44,347 nucleotides of DNA from JALGWA01 sp964604955 (GTDB taxonomy: Bacteria; Arandabacterota; Arandabacteria; Arandabacterales; JALGWA01): assembly GCA_964604955.1 (NCBI GenBank), contig CAZSBE010000013.1, positions 1-44,347 on the forward strand, written 5' to 3'. Positions 33,305 through 43,049 of the stretch are shown here, in pieces. Each line of letters starts with the position of its first letter. Positions within the stretch are counted from its first letter, which is position 1. The position numbers were made by a program, and so were the translations under genes. The notes below the pieces were generated by a model. It saw only the letters and a program-made list of their open reading frames with translations, did not search any database and was not told the origin of the DNA.

Positions 33305-35731
33305 ATGGCAGTCGGCAGGGAGAGAATCATACCTGTCTATGTAGAAGATGAAATGAAAAGCTCCTACATAGACTACTCGATGAGCGTCATCGTATCGCGC
33401 GCATTGCCCGATTCAAGAGACGGGCTCAAGCCCTCTCAACGGCGCATACTCGTGGCAATGAACGATCTCAGGCTCAGCCCCGGGGCCCAGCCGAGGAAAT
33501 GCGCCAAGATAGCCGGCGACACCTCCGGCAATTACCATCCTCACGGCGAACAGGTCGTGTATCCAACGCTCGTCAGGATGGCGCAGGATTTCAACATGCG
33601 CTACCCGCTGGTGCAGGGCCAGGGCAACTTCGGCTCCGTAGACGGCGACCCGCCTGCGGCCATGAGATACACGGAGGCGAGGATGGCCGGCCCGGCCATG
33701 GAGATCCTGGCCGACCTCGAGAAGAACACAGTCGACTTCACTCCCAATTACGACGAGACGCGCGAGATGCCGCTGGTTCTTCCCGGCAGGTTCCCCAACC
33801 TCATATGCAACGGCTCATCCGGAATCGCCGTCGGGATGGCGACCAACATACCCCCGCACAATCTCGGCGAAGTCGTTGACGGGCTGACTGCGCTGATAGA
33901 CAATCCCGACCTCACCGACCTCGAGCTTCACGAATATATCACGGGGCCGGACTTCCCGTCGGGCGGCATCATATACGGCAGGCAGGGCATCCTCGACGCC
34001 TATACGAGCGGGCGGGGACTGCTTACCGTAAGAGCGAACTGCATTCTCGAGACCACGAAGACCGGCAAGGAACGCATAATCGTTACCGAGATACCCTACC
34101 AGGTTAACAAGTCGGCGCTCATAGAGCGCATCGCGGACATGGTGCGGACCGGCAAGATTGAGGGCCTGGCGGACCTCAGGGACGAATCGGACCGGGACGG
34201 GATGCGCATTCTCATAGAGCTCAAACGCGATGCCCAGTCGCGCGTGGTACTGAACCAGCTTTACAAGCACACCCCGATGCAGACGACATTCGGGGTGATC
34301 ACGCTGGCCCTCGTCGACGGGCGCCCGAAGGTGCTTACGCTCAAGGGCCTGCTGGAGGAATACGTAAGGTTCCGCCACGAAGTCATATTGAGGCGCACGC
34401 GCTTCGACCTCGATGCGGCGGAGCGGCGCGCGCATCTTCTGGAAGGTTTCAAGATCGCGCTCGACAACATCGATGCCATCATAAAACTCATAAAAGCATC
34501 CCCCAATGTAGAGGCCGCCAAGGACGCGCTCATGAGGCAGTTCAGTCTCTCCGACGTCCAGGCCGTCGCCATACTGGAGATGCGCCTGCAGAGACTCACG
34601 GGGCTCGAGCGCAAGAAGATCGAAGACGAGTACCTGGAGGTAATCAAGAGAATCGAGAACCTCAAGGGCATACTCGCGAGCCGGGCGAGACAGATGGGGA
34701 TAATAAAGACCGAGCTTGCCGAGATCAAGGCGAAGTACGGCGACGAGCGGCGGACCGACATCATGGACGCCGTGGCCGAGCTTGAGGTCGAGGACCTCAT
34801 CGCCGAAGAGGACATGGTAATATCCATCTCCCACCGCGGCTATATCAAGCGCACACACACCGCCCTCTACAGGAGACAGCGCAGGGGCGGTAAGGGCATA
34901 CGGGGCATGGAAACCAAGGAAGAGGATTTTGTCGAGCACCTCTTCGTGGCGTCGACGCATGACTACATTCTCTTCTTCACCAGTACGGGCAGGTGTCACT
35001 GGATCAAGGTTCACGAGCTGCCGGAGGCCGGCAGGTACTCCAAGGGCAAGGCGATCGTCAACCTGCTTTCTCTGGGGTCGGAGGAGCGCGTCACGGCGTT
35101 CGTATCCATCAAGGGCTTCCCCGAGGGCAAGTACCTCATGATGGCGACCGAAAGGGGCATCGTCAAGAAGACCGCGGTCACGGCCTTCCGCCACCCGAGG
35201 AAGGGCGGCATCATCGCCATCGACCTCGATGAGGGAGACCAGCTCATCGATGCCAAACTCACCGACGGCACGAATGACATCGTGCTGGCAAAGCGCGCCG
35301 GCAAGGCGGTCAGGTTCCACGAGAAGGATGTCCGGGCCATGGGGCGTTCGGCGAGGGGCGTGAAGGGAGTCACTCTCGAAGAGGACGACGCCGTCATCGG
35401 CATGGTCGTGATCATGCGCGAGGGCACCCTCCTGGTGGTCAGCGAGAAGGGATACGGCAAGCGCTCCCCCATCTCGGATTACAGGGTCACCAAGCGCGGC
35501 GGCAAGGGCATCATCACCATGCGCTGCACCGCCAAGACGGGCAAAGTAATTGCCATAAAGGAAGTTGTGGATGACGATGAACTCATGGTCATCTCTCAGC
35601 ACGGCACCATAATCAGAGTGCCCATAAGCGGCATATCGGTAATCGGGCGCGCCACGCAGGGCGTCCGGATCATCAGTCTCCGCGAAGGCGACCAGGTCAT
35701 GGACGTCGCCAGGGTCGTGAAGGAGGAATAA
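33305..35731 (+). CDS. gyrA: DNA gyrase subunit A
   Basis: 808 residues. The catalytic Tyr is Y122 in AAMRYTEARM, at the same number as in E. coli. The GyrA box QRRGGKG is at about 525-531, which marks gyrase rather than topoisomerase IV, and six-bladed pinwheel repeats follow to the end. In the quinolone-contact region HPHGEQVVYPTLVRMAQ, the positions equal to E. coli Ser83 and Asp87 are Gln and Pro. There is no acidic tail. The gene is separated from gyrB by two genes and has its own promoter region. Confidence 0.97.
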   Translation: MAVGRERIIPVYVEDEMKSSYIDYSMSVIVSRALPDSRDGLKPSQRRILVAMNDLRLSPGAQPRKCAKIAGDTSGNYHPHGEQVVYPTLVRMAQDFNMRYPLVQGQGNFGSVDGDPPAAMRYTEARMAGPAMEILADLEKNTVDFTPNYDETREMPLVLPGRFPNLICNGSSGIAVGMATNIPPHNLGEVVDGLTALIDNPDLTDLELHEYITGPDFPSGGIIYGRQGILDAYTSGRGLLTVRANCILETTKTGKERIIVTEIPYQVNKSALIERIADMVRTGKIEGLADLRDESDRDGMRILIELKRDAQSRVVLNQLYKHTPMQTTFGVITLALVDGRPKVLTLKGLLEEYVRFRHEVILRRTRFDLDAAERRAHLLEGFKIALDNIDAIIKLIKASPNVEAAKDALMRQFSLSDVQAVAILEMRLQRLTGLERKKIEDEYLEVIKRIENLKGILASRARQMGIIKTELAEIKAKYGDERRTDIMDAVAELEVEDLIAEEDMVISISHRGYIKRTHTALYRRQRRGGKGIRGMETKEEDFVEHLFVASTHDYILFFTSTGRCHWIKVHELPEAGRYSKGKAIVNLLSLGSEERVTAFVSIKGFPEGKYLMMATERGIVKKTAVTAFRHPRKGGIIAIDLDEGDQLIDAKLTDGTNDIVLAKRAGKAVRFHEKDVRAMGRSARGVKGVTLEEDDAVIGMVVIMREGTLLVVSEKGYGKRSPISDYRVTKRGGKGIITMRCTAKTGKVIAIKEVVDDDELMVISQHGTIIRVPISGISVIGRATQGVRIISLREGDQVMDVARVVKEE

Positions 35732-35818
35732 AGCCTAAAGCCATTCCCTGATGGGACGATATGGATAGATGAAGTAGCGGGAAAGCCGGCTGGCTGCTAG
35801 CTGGAGGGGACGACGGCC

Positions 35819-37816
35819 ATGCGAAAGCTGGCTTTCTTGTATCTATTCCTGGCATCGACCTGCCTTGTTCTTCCGAGCTGCTCGCTCGAACCCTTCGAAA
35901 CGCCTTCGTGGGACGTCGAACTCAACCTCCCGGTGCTCACGGAAGACTACACTTTCCGGGACCTCGCCGATGAAGAAGGGGCGATCAGTATTCTCGGCGA
36001 CAGCCTCTATATAGAGATCACCGAGGCCCTCACCGAAACAGACCTGGAGGGCAGGTTCGATTTCAATCCATACGAGGGCGGATTCGGGGCGCGCATCGGC
36101 GCGTTCGAAGTCAAAGCAATCGAATCTGCGCATACGGCCTTCACCGTGGGGGAGGTCTGGGAAGGCGCTGGCGCGTTTTCCGGCCATCTTGAGGTCCCGC
36201 CTTTCTGCTTTCCCGCAGCGGGCGGCCCGACGCCATACAGGACCGTAGGCCTCGGCGACGACTTCGCCTGGGCCCGAATCGAGACGGGAGCGCTGGACGT
36301 GACGGTGGAAAACAACCTGGAAGTGCCCCTGGGCGACACGTCGCACGGCTGCCCCTTCGTGCTCCGGGTGAGCTGGTACGGGGGCGTCTGGGATTCGGTG
36401 GTTTTCGACGGGCCTATCCCTCCCGGCGAGTCTCGTGAGATCGAGATTGATCTGGCAGGACAGACAATAGCCAACAGCATCCAGGTATCGATAGCGGGCG
36501 GCTCGCCGGGAAGCGACGGAGAGGTCGACTTCTCTCACCTGGACGAGATCGGGATAAATGTCGCCCCGCAGAACATCAAGGTCGACCGGGCGCTGGCGAG
36601 CCTCCCGGCGCAGTCCTTCGCAGCCGAGCACTCCATCACCGTGGAGGATTCGACAAGGGTCGTGCTGGCCGGCATCGAAAGCGGCGCCCTGAGCCTCGGC
36701 ATATTCAACAACATGCCCATCGCCCTGTCGGTGGAGGTCACTACCGCAAACCTCACGCACGGGGGAGAGCCGTTTTCACACAGCGCGTATATACCGGCCC
36801 TTTCCTTCGAGGACAGCCGGATCGACCTCGCGGGCTATACTCTGGATACGGGGGCGGTACCGGGTGACCCCTGGTACGGCACCAACACCGTCACTTTCGA
36901 AGTTCTTGCCGAAACGCCTGGCACGGCGGGCCATGTCGAAATAGCCTCAGGCGATTCGTTGCACATCGATGTGGGGATGCGCGACGTGGTCTTCGACAGG
37001 GTCACGGGAACGCTTAAACCAACCCGCATCGCCATATCCGAGGTGCATGAGATCGACCTGCCGGAGATATGCCGGGCGGTCGCCATTTCGGATGCTGCGC
37101 TGATGCTCTCGATCAGGAACGAGGCCATGGTCGGCGGCGAGTTCGAAGTGGAGGTCACCGGAGAGAGCGGCGCGGAGACGGAGGCGGCGGTTCTCGCCGG
37201 CGAGATCATCCCGGCTGACCTCAGCGGCGCGCCCTCGGAGGTCGACTACGAGTATGACAGCCAGGACGTCCGCGATCTCATCTCGCTCCTTCCCGAACGC
37301 ATCCGCATCGAGGGCGATGCCGTGGTCTGGGGACAGGGGCGGGTTTACAGTACGGACGCCCTGCAGGGCGATCTCACGATCACGGTCCCGCTTGTTTTCG
37401 AGGTCGAAGGCGACACGGTCCGGTTCGATCCGCGCACCTTCGACATACCCGAAGACGTGAGAGATGAAATAGAGGAAGCCGCCAGGGAAGTATATTTCCA
37501 GGGCAGGCTGGTAACGGACCTCGACCTCTCGGGGGCGTTCAACGTCTATCTGGGGGCAGATTCCGCCGGCACCTATGACACCCCGCTGCTTACCATGGCG
37601 GAGCCCGGGGGCGTGGCGCCGTTCGGCGCCGGGGCGGCCCCGGAGGGCGAATTCGAAATACACCTGGCGAGGGAGGACCTGGAGGTCTTCCTCAGTGACA
37701 GCCTCTGGGTCGGTCTCGAGGTCATGCTCGATGCGACCGGGGGCCCCGTCACGGCAAGGCCGGGGAACTTCTTCAGGCTCGAGGGCTGTATCCGCCTCGT
37801 GAGGAGGGTGGACTAG
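35819..37816 (+). CDS. Large lipoprotein of unknown function
   Basis: 665 residues. The N-terminus MRKLAFLYLFLASTCLVLPSC ends in a lipobox (LPSC, Cys21), so this is a probable outer-membrane lipoprotein. The rest is beta-rich and acidic, with repeated 'LxIxV' and 'SGALSLxIxN'-like stretches but no catalytic motif I recognise. WDVELNLPVLTEDYTFRDL after the Cys resembles openings seen in other FCB lipoproteins that precede barrels. GGAGGGG precedes ATG 35819. The stop overlaps the start of the downstream barrel gene by 1 nt (TAGTG), so the two products are probably made in a fixed ratio. Confidence 0.6.
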   Translation: MRKLAFLYLFLASTCLVLPSCSLEPFETPSWDVELNLPVLTEDYTFRDLADEEGAISILGDSLYIEITEALTETDLEGRFDFNPYEGGFGARIGAFEVKAIESAHTAFTVGEVWEGAGAFSGHLEVPPFCFPAAGGPTPYRTVGLGDDFAWARIETGALDVTVENNLEVPLGDTSHGCPFVLRVSWYGGVWDSVVFDGPIPPGESREIEIDLAGQTIANSIQVSIAGGSPGSDGEVDFSHLDEIGINVAPQNIKVDRALASLPAQSFAAEHSITVEDSTRVVLAGIESGALSLGIFNNMPIALSVEVTTANLTHGGEPFSHSAYIPALSFEDSRIDLAGYTLDTGAVPGDPWYGTNTVTFEVLAETPGTAGHVEIASGDSLHIDVGMRDVVFDRVTGTLKPTRIAISEVHEIDLPEICRAVAISDAALMLSIRNEAMVGGEFEVEVTGESGAETEAAVLAGEIIPADLSGAPSEVDYEYDSQDVRDLISLLPERIRIEGDAVVWGQGRVYSTDALQGDLTITVPLVFEVEGDTVRFDPRTFDIPEDVRDEIEEAAREVYFQGRLVTDLDLSGAFNVYLGADSAGTYDTPLLTMAEPGGVAPFGAGAAPEGEFEIHLAREDLEVFLSDSLWVGLEVMLDATGGPVTARPGNFFRLEGCIRLVRRVD

Positions 37817-39003
37817 TGAGAAAACTGCTCATTCTGGCAGGCCTGGGGGCAGGCATATTGCTGGCATCGCGGGCGTTCCCCTTTGACGGCGCCATGCTCA
37901 ATGGCCCGGATGTCAATCCGGCGCTTTACAGCCTCCGTGGGGAGAGCCGCGTGGACCTCCTGCGCGCTCGGGCCAGCGCCGGGAATAATTCCTTCTCCAT
38001 GGGCGACTACTCGCTCTATAACGGCGAATTCATCACCGAGGCCGACAAGGACGACATCCTCGGGTCGGTTCCCGGGTCGGGAGTGGACACGAGGGCATAT
38101 GCCTACGCCGGCATGGGGGCGGTGGTCGGCGGCCGCTACTATGTGGCCTGTGGCGGTCGCGCAGGCCAGAATTCCACCATGCCCAGGGACGTGCTTGACC
38201 TGGTTCTTCACGGCAACGAGATCGGCAGGTCTTACACCCTGGACGGGGCATCGGGCGAGGCCATGGCCCTGGTCGACATGTCGTTTGCCTGCTCGGCGCC
38301 CGTGAGCATCTCGGGCCGCGAATTCTCCGCGGGTGCCAGATTGCATTACCTCAGGGGGATGGCCTACGGCGGCGTTGTCCGGGCGGGCGGTGTACTCCGC
38401 ACCGATGAGGAGAGCCTGACCGGTGAGGGCGAGGTGGTCACCAGAACGGCCCGGGGGGGAAGCGGGTATTCGGTGGATATCGGCCTGGCGCACAGAACAT
38501 ATTCCCATATGATTATAAATGCATTTATCTTCAATGCCCTGTCCGCCATGACCTGGACGGGGGAATGCAAAGAAGAAGTCAACGGCCTGATCGCCGAGAG
38601 CATCACCTTCGGGAGCTCCGGCCTCGATTCGCTCGTGGACGACTATCACGAGTCGAGGGACATCGAGAGTTTCTCCGTGAGTCTGGCCCCGGTGCTGGGC
38701 CTCGGAATCGAAAAGGACGTCGGCTGGACCTATATCTCCGCGCTCTTTACGCAGGGTTTCCGGCAGGGTGCCTTCACTACGGGCAGGCCGCGCCTGGCCG
38801 TGTCGGGCGCCTGGGAATCGCTCTGGCGGCTGGACCTCAGGGCCTGCCTGGCGTACGAGTCGGGCTTCGGCCTGGACGAGCAGATCCAGGTGGGTTTCGG
38901 GCAGAGCCCCAGGCTGGAGTTGGGCGCCGGGTTCTCGCCGCTGCCATATGCCTCCGCCCTGAAGCAGGCGGAGGTCTATATGGGTATGTCCTTCCGCTTG
39001 TAA
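37816..39003 (+). CDS. Outer-membrane beta-barrel protein, DUF5723-like
   Basis: 395 residues. The signal peptide (MRKLLILAGLGAGILLASRAF) is followed by NPALYSLRGESRVDL and then NNSFSMGDYSLYNGEFITEADKDDIL. This start is like DUF5723-type FCB barrels ('NNSFS...t..dK..iL'). The remaining sequence alternates beta strands and ends in YMGMSFRL. The family assignment is from memory of this N-terminal pattern only. The start is GTG 37816 with GGAGGG upstream, overlapping the lipoprotein gene stop by 1 nt. Confidence 0.6.
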   Translation: MRKLLILAGLGAGILLASRAFPFDGAMLNGPDVNPALYSLRGESRVDLLRARASAGNNSFSMGDYSLYNGEFITEADKDDILGSVPGSGVDTRAYAYAGMGAVVGGRYYVACGGRAGQNSTMPRDVLDLVLHGNEIGRSYTLDGASGEAMALVDMSFACSAPVSISGREFSAGARLHYLRGMAYGGVVRAGGVLRTDEESLTGEGEVVTRTARGGSGYSVDIGLAHRTYSHMIINAFIFNALSAMTWTGECKEEVNGLIAESITFGSSGLDSLVDDYHESRDIESFSVSLAPVLGLGIEKDVGWTYISALFTQGFRQGAFTTGRPRLAVSGAWESLWRLDLRACLAYESGFGLDEQIQVGFGQSPRLELGAGFSPLPYASALKQAEVYMGMSFRL

Positions 39004-39090
39004 TGATCCGGCCGCACATGGTAGCATTGGCTTCGAGTTTTGCATCGGAGAGGATCCACGCGCTTTTAACCCGTAGTGGAGGGAATGACA

Positions 39091-39273
39091 ATGGCCGGAT
39101 TCCTGATGACTCTTATCGTGGGACTTATTATCGTGCTACCGTTCTGGAAGATACTCGGCAGGGCCGGCTTCCCGCCCTGGCTCTCGCTTCTCATGATAGT
39201 CCCGGTACTCAACATCATAATGATCTACTTCGTGGCCTTCGCGGAGTGGCCGGCGATGACGGGTAAGAAGTAG
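39091..39273 (+). CDS. Small two-TM membrane protein of unknown function
   Basis: 60 residues with two hydrophobic helices. It shows the pattern PFWKILGRAGFPPWLSLLMIVPVLNIIMIYFVAFAEWP, which I recall from small uncharacterised membrane proteins in many bacteria. ATG 39091 is preferred because GGAGGG lies 7 nt upstream; the ATG at 39085 and GTG at 39076 are too close to or within that site. The gene converges on the M16 gene with an 18-nt gap. Confidence 0.65.
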   Translation: MAGFLMTLIVGLIIVLPFWKILGRAGFPPWLSLLMIVPVLNIIMIYFVAFAEWPAMTGKK

Positions 39274-39291
39274 AACCGGACTCTGTTCGGC

Positions 39292-42200
39292 CTATTTCGC
39301 CTCCGGTCCCACCATCCAGAAGTCCCGGGCGTAAAGACGCTGCACCTTTTGCGCACCCTCGGTGTCGGCGATGTATTTCTCCAGCGAGGCGAACTGCTCC
39401 TCGGGGCCGATGAGGAAGAAGTAGCCGTCTGTGCTCTCCGCCAGGGGGGGCCCGTAGCCGATCAGGACCTTGCCGTACACTCTTTCCATGCGGGCCGCGA
39501 GCTCAGGATACAGGTCCTCATCCTGGCTGAGTTCGAGTACCTTCCTGCGGTAGGCGGACACGCGCTCGGGCGTGTAGCCGTCGGCGAGGTCGGTCGCCAT
39601 CGCCTGGCCGCGCGCTTCATATCTGCCCATGGCCCGCGACCTTCGGAACACCTGTGCAACCGAGTAGCCGCCGAGTGATGGGTCTTCCTGGGCGGTCTTG
39701 AGCTCATTCACCACGAAGCCCATTGTCTGGGCGACGTCGGGGCAGCGTTCGGCGTAGTAGCCGACGCGGCCGTTGGTCTGATTCGCCGATACGCCGTTGC
39801 TGTAGGCGAGTCCAGCGCCCCAGGTCTTCATGAACATACTGTGGGCGCCGCCTCCGCCGTACATCTTGCCGGCGAGGCAGTCAAGCACGGCGTCGGTGTC
39901 GGGGTCATACTGAGAGGCGAACCCGGCATTGTGTATGAGAACGCCGTTCCTGGTGGCCTCGTAAACAAGGCCGGCATATACGGGGCGGCCGCCGCCTCCG
40001 GCCCGGTCTGCCGCCCTCTCGATCACCCGGAGCGACCTGTCGTAGTCCTGTCTCATAGACGAGTACCTGTTGTCCAGGCGCCCGACGAAACTCCCGATGT
40101 CTTCCATCGATGCGTCGCGGTCATCGGAGTTTGACACCATGAACATGCGCGCGTTGTCCGACTTGGAGATGAGCGCAAGCACGTTCTTAATATCCTCCAG
40201 TGCCACCGCTGGTTCGACCATGATATCAGCCTTCATCTGGCGGCAGAGGTAGCCCCAGTCCGCCTCGAGGTTGGCATCCGGGATTTCACAGAGGGATGCC
40301 CGGAGCAGCCCGGCGGCCATGGTCGCGTTCTCACGGGCGGTCTCGCTCATGTGGGACAGATCGATGGTGAGACGGTCGATCTCGGGATTGCCTGTATCTT
40401 CTGTTTCAATGGCGCTCAGGAGCCCGGCGAGTTCGTCTCGCTCCATGCCGCCTCCGGCATCCGCGAGGGCGTCCAGGAATAGAGCCACATCTCGCTGGTC
40501 TCCGGGGGTTCCGGGGTCTGCCAGGAAGCAGCGCACGCGCTGCAGGTGATGGACCTGGGTCATGAATGAACTCGTGGAGAGAAAGAGCGGATTCGACTGC
40601 AACCGGTATGCCGTAGCAGGGTCCCCGACCCAGTCCTCTTCGGCGCTCTTGGTGGTGTTCCGAAGCGAAATCAGGGACTGGTCCAGGAGGTCCGTCATCC
40701 TGGGCAGATTGTCCTCGCTCAAATACGGCGAGTACAGCGCCATGTCCATCCACTTTATGGCATTGCCCAGCTCCTCGGTCCTGCTGCCGGCGCCGGAGAG
40801 TATGAGCTCTATGCGCTCGGTAGCCGCCGTGTAATCATAGTCTGCACTGAATCTCAGGACGTCTTTGCGGAGCCGCTCCTGCATCTCGTCGTGTTTGACG
40901 GGCACGCCGTTTTCGACGACGCCGATGGACGTCAGGATACCGGGAAGGTACGGCACGTAAACCAGCAGGTCTTCGGGAACGACGTCCATGCGAAGAGCCA
41001 GGCCCACGGTGGACGAATTCATATTGTCGAAAGTCGATGCGACCATGGACACGCCCCCGGGCAGGTCGATTACTTCATACTTGAGATGGTCGTCCAGGGT
41101 CATGGGGGGATTGTCGATGAACTCGGGCAGCTTCTGGTTGGCTGCGATTCTGTCGAGCTCCGCGGTATTGCCGTCGAATTCCTCACGGTACCTGGCCAGG
41201 GCCTGCTGCTCATCGGAGGCGCCGTATTTGTCCCGTATCCCGGTCACGCAGCCCCGGAGCCTCTCTTCCTTGGCTATCCGCACCTCTTCGAGCATGTTCG
41301 GATCGGGCGTGGCCCCGATTCCGTAGGGAAGGACCTCCAGGAGCCGCCAGGTCCGGAGAAGGTCCCTGTACGGGTTCCTGCCCGAATCCAGGAGCCGCTC
41401 GGCATAGTCGAAGTGGTCCTTCATCGCAAGCGACTTACGGAAGCCGTCGTCATCTTCGAGGTACTCGAGCGTCGAGAGCCAGGTGCCCGCGGGCCCGCGC
41501 CGGGCGCCGAACATAGGGGGAGAGTTCAGGAAGTCGTCGATCTGCTTCTTCCTGCGAACGAGATGGCTACGGACCTCCCGGTTGAATACCTCGAGCTCCT
41601 CCGAGCCGTCCTCGAGTTTCTCGATGCGCCCGAGCTCATTCACGATGATAGTCCTCACGCTGTCGACCATGTCGCGGGTGATGTATTCGTTATTCAGGCC
41701 CTCGAGAGCGAGCCATATGGGGCGGCCCGGGTAATTGGGCGTCCAGTTCCATACCGTATTTCCGCCGATGTTGAGTTTCCTCGTCTCGGAGTTGATGAAG
41801 AGGTTGTAGAGGTTGGAAGTCGATCCATCGGCGAAGGCCGCCAGGAAGAGTTCCAGCATGAGGAGATCGTCGTTGTTGATCTCCAGATGAGCCGGCCAGG
41901 CGAAATACATCCCCCCGGGCTCCTGCTTGTTGTCGCTGGGGAAGGTCACGAGATTGAGCGTTCCGTATGGCGCAGGCTCGGGGTCGGGCATGGAGTAGGC
42001 GTTCATTCCCGTATTCGGGCTCGTAGTCGGGTCGGGCTGGCAGGCACTCAGTATCACCGCAGTCCGCTGGAGGAAGTCATCGAGGGCTATGTCGTCGGGT
42101 ATCGCGACGATCGCGCCCATATTGGCCAGGTGATAGTAATCACGGTGAAAAACCCTGAGGTCGGCGGCCGAGCAGTTTCTGATGTCGGACGGGTCGCCGC

Positions 42201-42873
42201 CGGAAACGTACGCGACCGGATGCGCGTCGCCGTATATCAGTCTTGCGAGGGCGTTACCGTAGTAGTACCACGGCCTCTCGAACGAGCTCACCATCTCGGT
42301 GTAAACCGTTCCCTTCTCCTCGATCCTGAGCATCCCGGTTTCGGGGTCCTCGGTGACGCCGAGATGACACACTTCGCGCCGGATCTCCTCGTCGGTGTAA
42401 TCCGGCTGGACGAATGCAAGCAGCTTCGCCTCGAACAGGTCGTAGAAAGTCCCGGTGCCGGCGATTGTATTGAAGTGATAGCAGGTCTTGATCTGCGAGG
42501 TGTAGGCAGTGCTGTTTCCGAGGGACATGTCTTCGAGGGCGGCGACATAGCGCCCGCGATTGCCTTTTCCCAGCAGGAGATGCTCACAGGTGTGGGGTTC
42601 CCCCTTGCTCGATGTGGGGGGCGTCTTCACCCAGAAGAAAGCCTGGGGCACGGACTGGATGCGCATGACATCCAGGATAAAACCATAGCGGTCCGAAATG
42701 AACCTCGCGCCCATTGCTTTGCCGGCGGCGTTTTCATAAACGCAGGCCACCGAGAAGCCGTGTATCTTCTCATGGGGCTTGAGGCTATCCAATGACTGGT
42801 CCCCCAGCGCGGGCGTTAGGGGTGCCGCTACGAGCAGCGCCGAAGCCGCGGCGATCAAGGCCGTTCTCAACAT
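39292..42873 (-). CDS. Exported M16-family zinc metalloprotease (PreP/M16C-like)
   Basis: 1193 residues. The signal peptide is MLRTALIAAASALLVAAPLTPALG. The inverted zinc motif HTCEH (His94, Glu97, His98) and a downstream Glu in EEIRREVCHLG (about 167) give the M16 active site. The protein has the two-half, roughly 1000-residue clamshell plan of presequence proteases (M16C), with a second inactive half (for example GGGGAHSMFMKTWGAGLAYSNG near 1000). It should degrade peptides outside the inner membrane. ATG 42873 has GGAGGA upstream; an ATG at 42885 would absorb that site. It is a single gene with a leader of about 130 nt. Confidence 0.88.
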   Translation of the reverse strand: MLRTALIAAASALLVAAPLTPALGDQSLDSLKPHEKIHGFSVACVYENAAGKAMGARFISDRYGFILDVMRIQSVPQAFFWVKTPPTSSKGEPHTCEHLLLGKGNRGRYVAALEDMSLGNSTAYTSQIKTCYHFNTIAGTGTFYDLFEAKLLAFVQPDYTDEEIRREVCHLGVTEDPETGMLRIEEKGTVYTEMVSSFERPWYYYGNALARLIYGDAHPVAYVSGGDPSDIRNCSAADLRVFHRDYYHLANMGAIVAIPDDIALDDFLQRTAVILSACQPDPTTSPNTGMNAYSMPDPEPAPYGTLNLVTFPSDNKQEPGGMYFAWPAHLEINNDDLLMLELFLAAFADGSTSNLYNLFINSETRKLNIGGNTVWNWTPNYPGRPIWLALEGLNNEYITRDMVDSVRTIIVNELGRIEKLEDGSEELEVFNREVRSHLVRRKKQIDDFLNSPPMFGARRGPAGTWLSTLEYLEDDDGFRKSLAMKDHFDYAERLLDSGRNPYRDLLRTWRLLEVLPYGIGATPDPNMLEEVRIAKEERLRGCVTGIRDKYGASDEQQALARYREEFDGNTAELDRIAANQKLPEFIDNPPMTLDDHLKYEVIDLPGGVSMVASTFDNMNSSTVGLALRMDVVPEDLLVYVPYLPGILTSIGVVENGVPVKHDEMQERLRKDVLRFSADYDYTAATERIELILSGAGSRTEELGNAIKWMDMALYSPYLSEDNLPRMTDLLDQSLISLRNTTKSAEEDWVGDPATAYRLQSNPLFLSTSSFMTQVHHLQRVRCFLADPGTPGDQRDVALFLDALADAGGGMERDELAGLLSAIETEDTGNPEIDRLTIDLSHMSETARENATMAAGLLRASLCEIPDANLEADWGYLCRQMKADIMVEPAVALEDIKNVLALISKSDNARMFMVSNSDDRDASMEDIGSFVGRLDNRYSSMRQDYDRSLRVIERAADRAGGGGRPVYAGLVYEATRNGVLIHNAGFASQYDPDTDAVLDCLAGKMYGGGGAHSMFMKTWGAGLAYSNGVSANQTNGRVGYYAERCPDVAQTMGFVVNELKTAQEDPSLGGYSVAQVFRRSRAMGRYEARGQAMATDLADGYTPERVSAYRRKVLELSQDEDLYPELAARMERVYGKVLIGYGPPLAESTDGYFFLIGPEEQFASLEKYIADTEGAQKVQRLYARDFWMVGPEAK

Positions 42874-43009
42874 CACTTCCTCCATTCGGGTTTCCCGCCG
42901 GGCAGCACAAGGGCCGGCCTGCGCGGCGATTCACGGGCAGGGGTATATTGGTACCTGTACCGGTAGTGCAAGACTCAGACATATGGATGGCTGCCACTCT
43001 CTCCCACAT

Positions 43010-43037
43010 ATCATAGTATACCAGCCGGCCTGGTCAA
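43010..43037 (-). promoter_or_regulatory. Predicted promoter of the M16 protease gene
   Basis: On the minus strand TTGACC (43032-43037), a 16-nt spacer and TATGAT (43010-43015). The leader 43003-42874 contains overlapping short palindromes at 42950-42965 (GGTACCTGTACCGGTA). Confidence 0.6.
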
Positions 43038-43049
43038 GCCTCGAAACCG

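Noticed and set aside
33815..35602. 595-codon minus-strand frame opposite gyrA
   Set aside because: Shadow of gyrA; no ribosome site or family pattern.
40891..42795. 634-codon plus-strand frame opposite the M16 gene
   Set aside because: Shadow of the M16 gene, which has a complete HxxEH site and signal peptide.
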